Assembly (NCBI RefSeq): GCF_001298105.1
Contig: NZ_LGJH01000155.1
Coordinates: 62,001-126,000, forward strand
Source: Novosphingobium sp. ST904
GTDB taxonomy: Bacteria; Pseudomonadota; Alphaproteobacteria; Sphingomonadales; Sphingomonadaceae
Direction of reading: 5' to 3'
Length of the DNA stretch: 64,000 nucleotides
The notes below the pieces were generated by a model that worked only from the letters and a program-made list of their open reading frames with translations, searched no databases and was not told where the DNA came from. Position numbers and translations under genes: made by a program. How positions within the stretch are numbered: position 1 is the first letter of the stretch; each line of letters starts with the position of its first letter. Below, piece by piece: positions 37,807 to 48,524 of this stretch.

Positions 37807-37825
37807 TGGCGAGCTGGGGCTAGTG
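37792..37825 (+). repeat. 17-base tandem duplication across the topoisomerase stop codon
   Basis: Units 37792-37808 and 37809-37825 differ at one base (GCGAGTTGGGGCTAGTG against GCGAGCTGGGG...). Each contains the TAG that ends the gene. Looks like a recent slippage duplication. Confidence 0.7.
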
Positions 37826-37852
37826 GGCAGGGCGCCGATTCCTGCCCTTCCT
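37825..37852. terminator. Terminator between convergent topoisomerase and phytochrome genes
   Basis: GGGCAGG and CCTGCCC arms around 37825-37847, followed by TTCCTTTCT on the plus strand. Confidence 0.5.
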
Positions 37853-37854
37853 TT

Positions 37855-40414
37855 CTAGCCTCGCCGCAATCGCCCAATGGCCGCCCGCACGTCGCGTTCG
37901 CCATAAGGCTTGGTCACGACCGGCACGCGCTTGAAATCTCCGGCCATCAACGCGCGTTCGCCGTAGCCGCTTGCGAAAATGAACGGCACGCCGCGCTCGT
38001 GTAGGGCGTGGGCGATCGGCTCGCTGGTGTCCTTGCCGAGATTGACGTCGAGCATCGCGAAGGAAACGCCGTTGCCTTCGACAAGGGCCATGGCGTCCTG
38101 CACCGAACCGGTGATGCGGCAGTCGCCGAAGCCGAGGTCGCGCAGCACGTCTTCCGCCTCCATCGCGATGATGACGTTATCCTCGACGATCAGGGCGATG
38201 CCGTCCTGCAAGGTGCCGGCAAGGTCCGAGGCTTCGGGCACATGCGGCGCGGGTTCGCGCTCGGCCGCACTGGGCGTCTCGAAACTGGCGACGTGATCGG
38301 CGGGGAGCAGGAACAGGGCCTTCATCCCCTCCACCGGATAGACCACCGAGGCCGAGCCGCCCAGTTCATGCGGGATGGTCCGTTCGATGATGGTGGAGCC
38401 GAAGCCGCGCCGGGTGGGTGTCCTTACTGCGGGGCCACCGGATTCGTGCCAGTCAATCTCCAGTGATCCGTCCTCGCCGCGATTGAGCGAAACGGTGACC
38501 GTGCCGCGCGAGTCCGAGAGCGCCCCGTACTTGCACGAGTTGGTCATCAGTTCGTGGAACACCAGCGCCAGTGTCGTGAAGGCGCTGGGCGCGATGAGGG
38601 CGTCGGGTCCGTCGATCACGACGCGATCGGCGCCGTCGCTGACATAGGCGGCGGTTTCGGTGCGGATCAGGTCGTAGAGCGACGAGGGTGTCCAGTCCTT
38701 CTGCGTCACCTGATCGTGCGCGCGGGCAAGGGCGTGGATGCGGCTGCCGACGATCTCGGCGAAATCGTCGATCGTTCGGGCGCCTTCCTTGCTCTGGGTA
38801 ACCAGACCCCGGATCAGGTTGAGGATGTTGCGGACGCGGTGGTTGAGTTCCGCGATCAGCATGTCCTGCTGGCGGGTCGCCTGTTCGCGCTCGATATGGG
38901 CGGCGTCGGCGAGCCGGAGGACCACTTCGAGCAAGGTGATGCGCAGGGCATCGGCGGCGAGGGTTTCCTCCTCCGTCCAGGGGCGCGATTGCCCACGCCG
39001 TTCTTCCTTCCAGATCTCGAAGCTCTTGCGCGGGGTGAGCCGGGCACCGTTCGGGCCGAGTTCGATCGCCTTCTCGGGATTGCCGGCCCAGCTCACTTCG
39101 CGAAGCTGCTCGCGGCGGAACAGCACGATATAGTCGCGCGGGGTGCGGCTGACCGGCAGCGCGAGCAGGCCGGCGGCCCTGTCCGTCCATTCACGTGCGG
39201 GCTCGAACAGCGAGCCGATCGAATCGGTGGACCACACCGTGCTTGCGCCGGCCGTGTTGAGGAAGCGGGCGAGCAGCGAGAACTGCGCTCGCTCGGCGTC
39301 GTACCATGGCTCATGAAGCGGCCGTCCACCCAGCCGATCACCCCGTCGAACGGGATGACGCGGCCGATGGATTCCGAGAAATCCTCGAAGGCTTCGAGCA
39401 GCGATCCGCCGGAGGCCACGCGGGCCATCATCTCGTCGTGAAGGCGCATCGAGGCGGAGCGTTGCTCCAGCGCGAAGTCGGTTTCCTTCTGCTCCAGCAG
39501 ATAGGCGAAGAATTCGCCGAACAGCTCGCTCGCGGTGCGGACCGAATAGGACAGTGTGAGGGGAGAATAGTGATGGCAGGCCATCAGGCCCCAGAGCTTG
39601 CCGCGCCGCATGATCGAGACCGACATCGACGCCTTCACGCCCATGTTCCGCAAGTATTCGACATGGATCGGAGAGACCGCCCGCAGGCCCGACATCGACA
39701 GGTCCAGCGGATCGCCGTTCGGATCGGTCGCCGGGTAGATCGGCACGGTGGGGTCGTCCACGTCGCTGATAATGCGCAGCAGGTTGCGGGTGTAGAGCCG
39801 GCGTGCCTGGGCGGGAATGTCGGAGGCGGGAAAATGCAGGCCCTTGAAGCTGTCGACCATGCCGTTGAGGCTTTCGGCCACGACTTCGCCGGCCCCGTCC
39901 CCCTCGAAGCGGTAGACCATCACGCGGTCGAACCCGGTGAGGCCGCGCAAGTGCCGGGCAGCACTGGCGCAGAGTTGCTCGATCGAGCTGGACTGGCGCA
40001 GACGGTCGATCATCGGGCGCACGTAGCTCACGAAATCGCGGCGGCGCCGCCCTCATGCGGTTCGATCTCCAGCACATAGGATCGGCCGGAGGCATGGACC
40101 GCCATGTCGAACAGCCGTCCGTCGCCAAGCAGGTCCACTTCGAAGAGGCGCTCTACAGTGGCGGCGCCGCCGAGAACCTGGAGGCGCGTGCGCACGTCGT
40201 GCATCGCCTCGGGCGAGAGGAACTGCGTGGCGGGCACGCCCACCATGTCGGCTGGCGCAACGCCGAACAGGGTTTCGCAGTTGAGAGAGACGTGATTGAT
40301 GATCCAGTCGCTCGAAAACGACAGAAGCCAGCCGAAGCTCTGGATGCGGCCGATGATGTGGATCGGTTCGAGGTCGCAGGTGGAAAGGTTTACCTGATGC
40401 ATGCCGTCAGCCAC
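37855..40414 (-). CDS. bphP: Bacteriophytochrome with HWE histidine kinase and receiver domain, two frameshifts
   Basis: Red-light sensor hybrid, about 853 residues after repair from GTG 40414 (ATG 40402 possible). PAS domain with the biliverdin-binding cysteine near residue 13 (LSTCDLEPIHIIG); GAF domain with PASDIPAQARRLY; PHY domain with the tongue motif LTPRKSFEIW. The HWE H-box is ELNHRVRNILNLIRGL, followed by HELMTNSCKYGAL. A C-terminal receiver (IVEDNVIIAMEA, MLDVNLG, FIFASGYGE, VVTKPYG) belongs to the FATGUY-like group. Missing bases next to 40037 and 39290 break the frame. An EcfG-type promoter lies upstream; no heme oxygenase gene is nearby. Confidence 0.92.
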
Positions 40415-40571
40415 GCGCTTCGCTTTCGGAAACAATAACGATATCCGCGCTGAGCGCGAAGGCCTGGGCGAAAGCAGGGGCGAAGGCGTCGAAGCCTGCG
40501 AGCTCTGCCGTGGCGGCGCGCAGCGCGGTCGGCAGGTCGGTGTCTTGGAAAGTCAGGTCCTCGGTCCGCAT
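40407..40571 (-). CDS. Small hypothetical protein upstream of bphP
   Basis: A 54-residue frame from ATG 40571 to TGA 40407, overlapping the bphP GTG start by 8 bases (GTGGCTGA), as in translationally coupled genes. The product begins MRTEDLTFQDTDLP and is Ala/Phe-rich with a mildly hydrophobic middle. I do not recognise it. Its position right behind the EcfG-type promoter suggests it is translated with the phytochrome, but coding is not proven. Confidence 0.4.
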   Translation of the reverse strand: MRTEDLTFQDTDLPTALRAATAELAGFDAFAPAFAQAFALSADIVIVSESEARG

Positions 40572-40655
40572 TCTCAAATTCGCCTAACATTGAATCGTCG
40601 CAAGCGGATGGGTGCGCGACCGTCTTTGCGGAACTGCCCCCGTCCAAGGCAGCAG

Positions 40656-40680
40656 AACGCTTGCGTTGGAGATATGTTCC
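40656..40680 (-). promoter_or_regulatory. EcfG-type promoter of the phytochrome operon
   Basis: On the minus strand GGAAC (40680-40676), 16-base spacer, CGTT (40659-40656). About 85 bases before the small leader ORF. The -35 is half of a GTTCC-TCA-GGAAC palindrome, but the plus-strand half lacks a matching -10. Confidence 0.7.
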
Positions 40681-40822
40681 TCAGGAACGCTTTAGCGAGC
40701 TCTCTGCGCGCCGTCTGTTCACTTCTGTACGGTTGAAGCGGGAACCGCAAGCGACCTGCCGCATTGTGACCCTTACCGCCCGGGTCCGCGCGGCAAAGGC
40801 ATCACGGCAGATCAGGGAGCCG

Positions 40823-41557
40823 ATGAAAATGGAGTTACAGACGAGCCAGGAGCAAAGCGATCTTCTCGCAGCGCTGAGGCCCGCGGACTTCGCCCTGCTG
40901 CAACCACATCTTGCGGAAGTGCGCATGAAATCCGGCGAGGTGATCTACCAGCCGGGCGATGCGGTGGAGTATTGCTATCTTCCGCGCGGGGCCTCGGTCT
41001 GCTCGTTCTTCGTGGAGCTCGACAGCGGCATCGCGGTGGAAACGATTCTGGTGGGGCGCGAAGGCGCGCTTGGCGGAGTGGTCAGCCAGGGCAGCCTTCC
41101 CGCCTATGCCCGGGCCAACGTGCTTCACGGCGGCCTGTTCTGGCGCATCCCGACGCGGCAGCTTGACGAGGCGAAGCGCCAGTCCCCGGTGATCGGCAAT
41201 CTTTTCTCGCGTTATGCGGACTGCATGATGGCGCAAGTGTTCCAGTCGATCGCCTGCAATGCCGTCCACACGATCGAACAGCGCGCGGCCAAGTGGCTCG
41301 GCGCCGCGGTCGACCGGATCGGCCGCAACGACGTGACGATGACGCAGGAGCAGCTTGCCTCCATGATGGGGATCGGTCGCAGCTATGCCAGCCGCGTACT
41401 CCAGCGTTTCAAGCGGGAAGGGCTGGTCCGCACGCGCCGTGGCGGCATCGCCGTGTCCGACCGCGAGAGCCTGCGCAGCAAGGCCTGTTCGTGCAACGAT
41501 CACGTCGCTGCGCATTTCAATAAAGTGCTCGGCGGAGTCTATCCCTCCGCGGATTGA
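40823..41557 (+). CDS. Crp/Fnr family transcriptional regulator
   Basis: 244 residues. Cyclic-nucleotide-binding-type beta-roll (about 20-140; GEVIYQPGDAVEYCYLPRGAS, VGREGALGGVVSQG) and a winged helix (about 165-225; MTQEQLASMMGIGRSYASRVLQRF). No cysteine cluster for an iron-sulfur centre is seen in the N-terminal part. ATG at 40823 follows AGGGAG; the frame is open upstream to 40661 without family similarity. Ligand and targets unknown. Confidence 0.88.
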   Translation: MKMELQTSQEQSDLLAALRPADFALLQPHLAEVRMKSGEVIYQPGDAVEYCYLPRGASVCSFFVELDSGIAVETILVGREGALGGVVSQGSLPAYARANVLHGGLFWRIPTRQLDEAKRQSPVIGNLFSRYADCMMAQVFQSIACNAVHTIEQRAAKWLGAAVDRIGRNDVTMTQEQLASMMGIGRSYASRVLQRFKREGLVRTRRGGIAVSDRESLRSKACSCNDHVAAHFNKVLGGVYPSAD

Positions 41558-41626
41558 ACCGCAGGTCCGGCCTTCGCGCGGCTATTGGATCCGTTCCGGT
41601 CCGGTTGTCGTGAAAGAGACACTGAA

Positions 41627-41655
41627 CTGCCATCGAACTTGCGCTCAATTGCCAT
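41627..41655 (+). promoter_or_regulatory. Pho-box-like direct repeats before phoX
   Basis: Three 7-base units at 11-base spacing: CTGCCAT (41627), CTTGCGC (41638), TTGCCAT (41649), resembling the PhoB site CTGTCAT repeats. The site is 52 bases before the phoX start, which fits phosphate-starvation control. Confidence 0.5.
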
Positions 41656-41707
41656 GAAGCGCCCCTAGCACCCCCTGTGCGAATGTTACAGGAACAGGGG
41701 CAAATCC

Positions 41708-44174
41708 ATGACTGAAGGGCTTCCCGCCAACGGTTACACCGATGGCGATGTCGATACCAATTCCACCACCGAGCGCTCGCTCGAAAGCATGGCGGCAGAG
41801 CGCTATTCGCGCCGGCAGGCCCTGTTCCGGGGCGCAGGCGCAACGACCATGGCGTTCATGGGCACCGCCGTGCTCGCCGCCTGCGGGGATGACGACGGCG
41901 AAGGCGTGGCCGTTACCGCCGGCGCCAATGCCGCGACCAGCGCCGGACGTGTCGTGACCTCACCGGCAGCCCGGCGAACGGTTACGCCGGGTTCGACACC
42001 GCCTGGGCGCAGACCTCGGGTCCCGATGTCGAACTGACCGGCTCGGGTTCGTCGGTCTCCTTCATCGCACCCGCCGTGAGCGCCGCGACCGATCTGGTCT
42101 TCACGTTCTCGGCCAAGGACGTCGTCGGCAAGACCCGCACCGCCACCACGACCATTCGCGTGTCGCCGGCGGTGCTGGGCTTCGCTGCCGTACCTCACAG
42201 CCTTGCAGATACCGTGAAGGTGCCGTCAGGCTATTCGGTCACGGTGATGACCCGCCTCGGCGATCCGCTCGCCACCGGCGTTTCCGCCTATGCCAACGAC
42301 GGCACGGACGACAACTTCGCCCAGCGCATCGGCGACCATGGCGATGCTCTGCACTTCTTCGGGCTTTCGGCGGCCGGCGCACGTGACGAAACCAGCTCGA
42401 CGCGCGGGCTCATGGTGCAGAACCACGAGAACCTCAACGTCCAGTACCTGCATCCCAACGGCCCCACCAACGTCTCCACCGGCCCCCGCCCTGCAGCGGA
42501 AGCGCTCAAGGAGATCGAGGCGCACGGTGTCTCGGTGTCGGAATATATCGATGCCGGCAGCCGCAAGTGGTCCTATGTGCCGACCAGCGCGTTCAATCGC
42601 CGCATTACCCCGAACACGCCGATGAGCTTCCACGGCCCCGCCGCCGGCTCGACCCTGCTGGTTACCGCCTATTCTGCCGCCGGCACCGCGGGACGCGGAA
42701 CGATCAACAACTGCGCCAACGGCATCGCGCCCTGGGGAACCAACCTCACCTGCGAGGAAAACTGGGCAGGCTATTTCCGCCGCGTCAGCACCGACAACGC
42801 CGCAAGACCGGTTCGGGAAGTCACGGCGCTGGCCCGCTACGGCGTGACCAGCACGGTGGGCAGCTACGCCTGGTCGACCGTGGCCTCGACCGACACGATC
42901 TTCACCAAGTGGAACGCCAGCGCCATCGGCGCTGCCGCTTCGGACGATTTCCGCAACGAGCCCAACCAGTACGGATGGGTCGTCGAAATCGATCCCTACG
43001 ATCCGACCTCGACGCCGCGCAAACGCACCGCGCTGGGGCGTTTCGGCCATGAAGGCGCTTTCGTGCGTGCCGTCGCCGGGCAAAAGGTCGGCGTCTACAT
43101 GGGCGACGATTCGCGCCGTGAATACCTCTACAAGTTCGTGTCCACGGCGACCTATGTCGCCGCCGATGCTTCGACGACCAGCCGCCTCGCCATGGGCGAC
43201 AAGTACCTCGACGCCGGTATCCTCTACGTCGCGAAGTTCGGTGCCGACGGCACGGGCCAGTGGCTGCCGCTGGTGTTCGGTTCGGTTCCCAACCGCCCGG
43301 CAAGCGGCTCCACGCCGGAATACGTCTTTGCCGACCAGGCCGACATTCTCGTCAATCCGCGCCTTGCCGCGGACGCCTTGGGCGCAACCCCGATGGACCG
43401 GCCGGAATGGACGGCAGGCAACCCGGTGACGGGAGAAATCTATCTCACGCTCACCAACAACAATGCCGCCGGTCGCCCGCTCGCCGGCACCGATCCTGCC
43501 AATCCGCGTCATTATGGCGATCCCAACCTTTCGGCCTCGACCAGCTACGGCAATCCGAACGGCCACATCGTCCGCCTGCGCGAAGATGGCGACAATACCG
43601 CATCGCTCACCTTCAAGTGGGATATCTACCTGTTCGGCGCCGATGCGACCGATTACGGCAGCGACGCCAACGTCAACGTCTCCGGACTCACCGTGGACAA
43701 CGACTTTTCCAGCCCGGACGGCTGCTATTTCTCGCGCAGCACCAATCCGGCGGGCCAGATCAACCCTGTGCTCTGGATCGAGACCGACGACGGTGCGATG
43801 ACGGACCGCACCAATTGCATGCTGCTCGCCGCGATCCCCGGCCATGTCGGCGATGGCGGGGCGAAGACCATCACCAACAAGGACTCGGCCGGCGCCACGG
43901 CAACCCAGGCCACTATCGTCGGCGCGGCAGCGACCGCCGCCAACCTGCGCCGCTTCCTGGTCGGTCCGGTCCAGTGCGAGATCACCGGCATCGACATGAC
44001 GCCCGATGGGCGCACGCTCTTCGTCGGCATCCAGCATCCCGGCGAGAACGGCACGCCCGCCGCGCCGTCCAGCCACTGGCCGGATAGCCAGGCCGGCTCT
44101 CCGGCGGCGACGGTGCGTCCGCGTTCGGCGATCGTGGCGATCACCAAGGACGACGGCGCGTCATCGCCCTGTGA
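41708..44174 (+). CDS. phoX: PhoX-type alkaline phosphatase, two frameshifts
   Basis: Exported calcium/iron-dependent phosphatase of the PhoX (DUF839) family, about 822 residues repaired. The N-terminus has a Tat motif (YSRRQALFRGAG) and a lipobox-like LAAC. One base is missing next to 41956; the body (GLMVQNHENLNVQYLHPNG, CANGIAPWGTNLTCEENWAGYF, RFGHEGAF, EITGIDMTPDGRTLFVGIQHPG) is in the -1 frame. A second missing base near 44156 hides the usual ending: restored, the protein ends DDGGVIAL with TGA at 44172-44174; uncorrected, the frame runs to 44232. Confidence 0.93.
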
Positions 44175-44238
44175 TGACGCCCGGGTGAGTGAAGGGCGGG
44201 GCGCACATCCGCGCCTCGCCATCGCTCTCTGAAAAAGT

Positions 44239-44273
44239 GGAAGGGGAGGGACGCGCCGCGTTCCCTCCCCTTC
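44239..44273 (+). terminator. Hairpin after phoX
   Basis: Long GC-rich inverted repeat (AAGGGGAGGG...CGCG with CGCG...CCCTCCCCTT) about 65 bases after the repaired stop. No T run on the plus strand, so termination is likely but not certain. Confidence 0.45.
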
Positions 44274-44384
44274 TGCGCATCTCCCATGGTTGTATCGCCC
44301 GGGCGTGCGCTTGGCAGCGCGGCGGCTGGCACTGCCTCGTGCGATGGCTTAATGAACACACCTGTTGATAACGGGAGAGGCCAC

Positions 44385-45797
44385 GTGAAAGAGACGGGCA
44401 AGTCGCAGTCGGCTACGCTGACCGCCAAGGACATGGATGAGGAACGCCTCGCCACTTACCCCACCGATGCCTTCCTTTCGAAGGAATACCTTGCGGCAGA
44501 GAAGAAGCTGCTGTGGCCGAAGATCTGGCAAATGGTCGAGCGGGAGACCGACCTTCCCAATCCGGGAGACTGGATGACCTATAACGTCGCGGACGAATCG
44601 GTCATCGTCCTGCGCCGGGATGACGGCTCGCTGCGGGCCTTCCACAATGTCTGCCCCCACCGCGGCCGCCAGCTCGTCTCCGTTCCCGAAGGTGCTCACG
44701 ACGTGCGCGGCAGCAATCGCCGCAGCTTCGTTTGCGGTTTCCACGGCTGGACCTTCGATCTCGACGGGAAGAACACCTACATTCTCGACCCGCAGGACTG
44801 GCACAACAAGCTCACGCCGGAGATGACCTGCCTGTCGGACGTGCAAGTCGATACCTGGGGCGGCTTCATCTATATCAACATGGACCCGGACTGCGTTCCC
44901 CTGAAGGAATGGATGGGCCGCGCGGGCGAGATCCTCGATCACTTCGAACTCGCGAAGATGCGCTACAAGTGGCGCCAGTGGGCCATCTACGATTGCAACT
45001 GGAAGACCGCGATCGAGGCGTTCCTGGAACCCTATCACGTTGCCGGGACCCATACCCAGCTTCTGGCCTACGGCAATTACTACGCGCTCTCGAAGCAGTA
45101 TGGGCTGCACTCGGTGTCCAGCTACGACACGCGCGACAGCAAGTTCGCGATGAGCGAAAGCGCCGGCACCACCCGCGCTGGCAAGGGCGACGATCCGCGC
45201 CGCTCGACGTACGAGCTGATCAAGGAAAACTACGAGACGGTGAACTACTCCGCCTCGACGGAAACACTCGTCAACGCGGCCAGCCGCCTGGTCGACGAAC
45301 TGCCGGAGGGGACCTCGGCGCAGGATGTCATCGCGCACTGGATGGCATCGGCCAAGCGCGACGATGCCGCGCGGGGCGTCGCCTGGCCGGAAGTCCCGGC
45401 CGAGATCATGGCCGAGGCCGGGCTCGCCTGGGGCCTGTTCCCCAACCAGAACATCTTGCACGGGGTGACTTTCGCACTCTGCTACCGCGTGCGTCCCTAT
45501 GGCGACGATCCGAACAAGTGCATTTTCGAAAGCTATGCGCTGGAACGCTTCCCCGAAGGCGAAGTGCCGGAAACGGAGTGGACCTATGCCGATCCGACCG
45601 GCGACAACTGGGGTTCGGTGCTGGCTCAGGACTTCTCGAACATGGAGTTCGTGCAGAAGGGCATGAAGTCTTCGGGCTTCCGCGGGCCGCTGCCCAATCC
45701 GCATCAGGAGCAGAAGGTCATCAACCTTCACCGCAACCTCGCGAACTTCCTTGAAGGGCGCGGCGCGCCCACCAAGCTGGCCATCGATTACGACTAG
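44385..45797 (+). CDS. Rieske-type aromatic ring-hydroxylating oxygenase, alpha subunit
   Basis: 470 residues. Rieske 2Fe-2S ligands are CPHRGRQ (Cys, His) and CGFHGW (Cys, His). The mononuclear iron site is EAFLEPYHVAGTH with two histidines. GTG 44385 is preceded by GGGAGAGG; upstream in-frame ATGs at 44352 and 44286 lack such sites. No beta subunit, ferredoxin or reductase gene is adjacent, so electron partners must come from elsewhere. The aromatic substrate cannot be inferred; neighbours suggest aromatic amino acid or related catabolism. Confidence 0.9.
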   Translation: MKETGKSQSATLTAKDMDEERLATYPTDAFLSKEYLAAEKKLLWPKIWQMVERETDLPNPGDWMTYNVADESVIVLRRDDGSLRAFHNVCPHRGRQLVSVPEGAHDVRGSNRRSFVCGFHGWTFDLDGKNTYILDPQDWHNKLTPEMTCLSDVQVDTWGGFIYINMDPDCVPLKEWMGRAGEILDHFELAKMRYKWRQWAIYDCNWKTAIEAFLEPYHVAGTHTQLLAYGNYYALSKQYGLHSVSSYDTRDSKFAMSESAGTTRAGKGDDPRRSTYELIKENYETVNYSASTETLVNAASRLVDELPEGTSAQDVIAHWMASAKRDDAARGVAWPEVPAEIMAEAGLAWGLFPNQNILHGVTFALCYRVRPYGDDPNKCIFESYALERFPEGEVPETEWTYADPTGDNWGSVLAQDFSNMEFVQKGMKSSGFRGPLPNPHQEQKVINLHRNLANFLEGRGAPTKLAIDYD

Positions 45798-45837
45798 GGC
45801 CTACATCGCCGGATGGCCCCGTGCCGTCCGGCGGCGC

Positions 45838-46299
45838 TTATTCGAGAGGAAGGGTGCGGGGCTCCTTGATCGCCTCCAGCACGATGCTCGACTTCACATC
45901 GCGCACGCCGGGGATGCGAACCAGCGTCTTCAGCGTGATCTGCGAGAGATGCTCCACGTCCCGGGCGATGATGTGGACCAGATAGTCCATGTCCCCCGTC
46001 ACGGCGTGGCAAGCGATGACATAGGGATTGTCGCGGATCGCCTGTTCGAAGCGCGTGATGTTCTCGTCGATATGGGCGTTGAGGTTGATGAGCACATAGG
46101 CTTCGATCTCGAAGCCCAGCTTGCGTGGGTCGAGCACCGGCGCATAGCCCAGGATGACGCCTTCATCTTCCAGACGCTTGATCCGGCGGCTTACCGGCGT
46201 GGCGGAAAGGGCGGTGCGTTCCGCCACTTGCGCCACCGCCATGCGCGCGTCTTCCTGTAGCGATGCGATGATCTTGCGGTCGAAAAGGTCGAGCTGCAT
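45838..46299 (-). CDS. Lrp/AsnC family transcriptional regulator
   Basis: 153 residues. N-terminal helix-turn-helix (LDLFDRKIIASLQEDARMAV, LSATPVSRRIKRLEDEGVI) and a C-terminal RAM ligand-binding domain (IEAYVLINLNAH, ACHAVTGDMDYLVHI, SSIVLEAIKEPRTLPLE). It is divergent from phhA; such regulators often bind the substrate amino acid and control the divergent operon, so regulation of phenylalanine/tyrosine breakdown is inferred. Confidence 0.9.
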   Translation of the reverse strand: MQLDLFDRKIIASLQEDARMAVAQVAERTALSATPVSRRIKRLEDEGVILGYAPVLDPRKLGFEIEAYVLINLNAHIDENITRFEQAIRDNPYVIACHAVTGDMDYLVHIIARDVEHLSQITLKTLVRIPGVRDVKSSIVLEAIKEPRTLPLE

Positions 46300-46358
46300 G
46301 ATTCCCCTTCAGAAATCCGGGTTCCTGGTGGATTCCGCTATTATGACATAAGACGGCG

Positions 46359-46372
46359 CGTGCAAATGCACG
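46359..46372. promoter_or_regulatory. Palindrome between lrp-type gene and phhA
   Basis: CGTGCA-AA-TGCACG, perfect 6-base arms, 35 bases before the phhA start. Candidate operator for the divergent Lrp-type regulator. Confidence 0.35.
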
Positions 46373-46406
46373 AATCTTGCGCGCGGCCTGTGATAATCTC
46401 TCCAGA

Positions 46407-47260
46407 ATGAAGAAGCCGTCGACAGAGACATCCACGAGCGGGCTTCGGGGAGAGTACGAAGGCGCCGCCGCCGACTATACCGTCGGCCAGGACTGGCATT
46501 CCTACCCCCCGGAGATGCACGAACGCTGGCGCCGCCTCCACGCGAGGCAATCGGCGCTGGTGGCGACGCATGCCTGTGCGGCCTTCCGCGAAGGGCTCGC
46601 GCGGCTGGACTGTGCGGAGGGTATTCCGCGTTTCGAGGATGCCAATGCGATTCTCGGCCCTGAAACCGGCTGGCAGCTTGTCGGCGTGCCCGGTTTCATT
46701 CCCGATGCGGTGTTCTTCGACCATCTCGCCCATCGCCGCTTCCCGGTGACGCGCTGGCTGCGGGAGGAACATGAACTGGACTACCTCGTCGAGCCGGACG
46801 TGTTCCATGATTTCTTCGGCCATGTGCCGATGCTGCTGGACCCGACGATCGCCGATTTCCTGGAGCTTTACGGCAAGGCCGGAACGCGGGCGATGGCGAT
46901 GGACGCGCTCGACATGCTGGCACGGATCTACTGGTACACCATCGAGTTCGGGCTGGTGCGCGAGGATGGCGGGCTGAAGGTCTTCGGCGCCGGGATCATC
47001 TCCTCGTCCAGCGAGACGCGCTATTCGATCGAGGATCGCGAGGTCCTGCGCCTGCCGTTCGATGCGGTCCGCGTCATGCGCACGGGCTACATGATCGACT
47101 CCTTCCAGAAGACCTATTTCGTCCTCGAAAGCCTGCCGCAGCTGATCGAGGACCTCGTCGGGCTGGACTTCGGCCCGGTCTACGAAACCTGGCGCGCCGC
47201 GCCGCCCATTCCCGCCGGAGACCTGCTTTCCGGCGAAACCCCCTTCGGAGAACTGACCCC

Positions 47261-47264
<4 letters not shown>
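46407..47264 (+). CDS. phhA: Phenylalanine 4-monooxygenase
   Basis: Pterin- and iron-dependent hydroxylase converting phenylalanine to tyrosine. 285 residues, the monofunctional bacterial catalytic domain. Iron ligands: two histidines in [12 protein letters not shown] and the glutamate in [10 protein letters not shown]. The pterin-site region [20 protein letters not shown] is conserved. The stop overlaps hppD by four bases, giving a phhA-hppD operon. Confidence 0.95.
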
Positions 47265-48400
<1,136 letters not shown>

Positions 48401-48416
48401 GCGAGCACTACCGAAA

Positions 48417-48507
48417 GGGCGGGAGAGAAGAGGAAAACCTCATCCCGCCCATTCCGAGCCCTGCCGAAGTGGAAGCTTGTCCAGGCACGAGCGGCGCACC
48501 ACTTCGG
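48417..48507 (+). promoter_or_regulatory. Two hairpins between hppD and the VOC gene
   Basis: GGGCGGGA (48417-48424) pairs with TCCCGCCC (48443-48450), with an inner GAGG/CCTC stem. CCGAAGTGG (48464-48472) pairs with CCACTTCGG (48499-48507). No T runs. They may set the mRNA ratio of upstream and downstream genes by processing or partial termination. Confidence 0.4.
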
Positions 48508-48524
48508 ATGTACGGAGAGAGAAG

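Noticed and set aside
40684..40752. Plus-strand GGAAC motifs near 40684 and 40742 as promoters for the Crp gene
   Set aside because: No (C)GTT lies 16-17 bases downstream of either.
42226..44076. Long antisense frames (here 616 codons; others opposite murC, ppc and bphP)
   Set aside because: They mirror conserved genes in GC-rich DNA, where antisense frames stay open by codon bias. No start signals or recognisable motifs.
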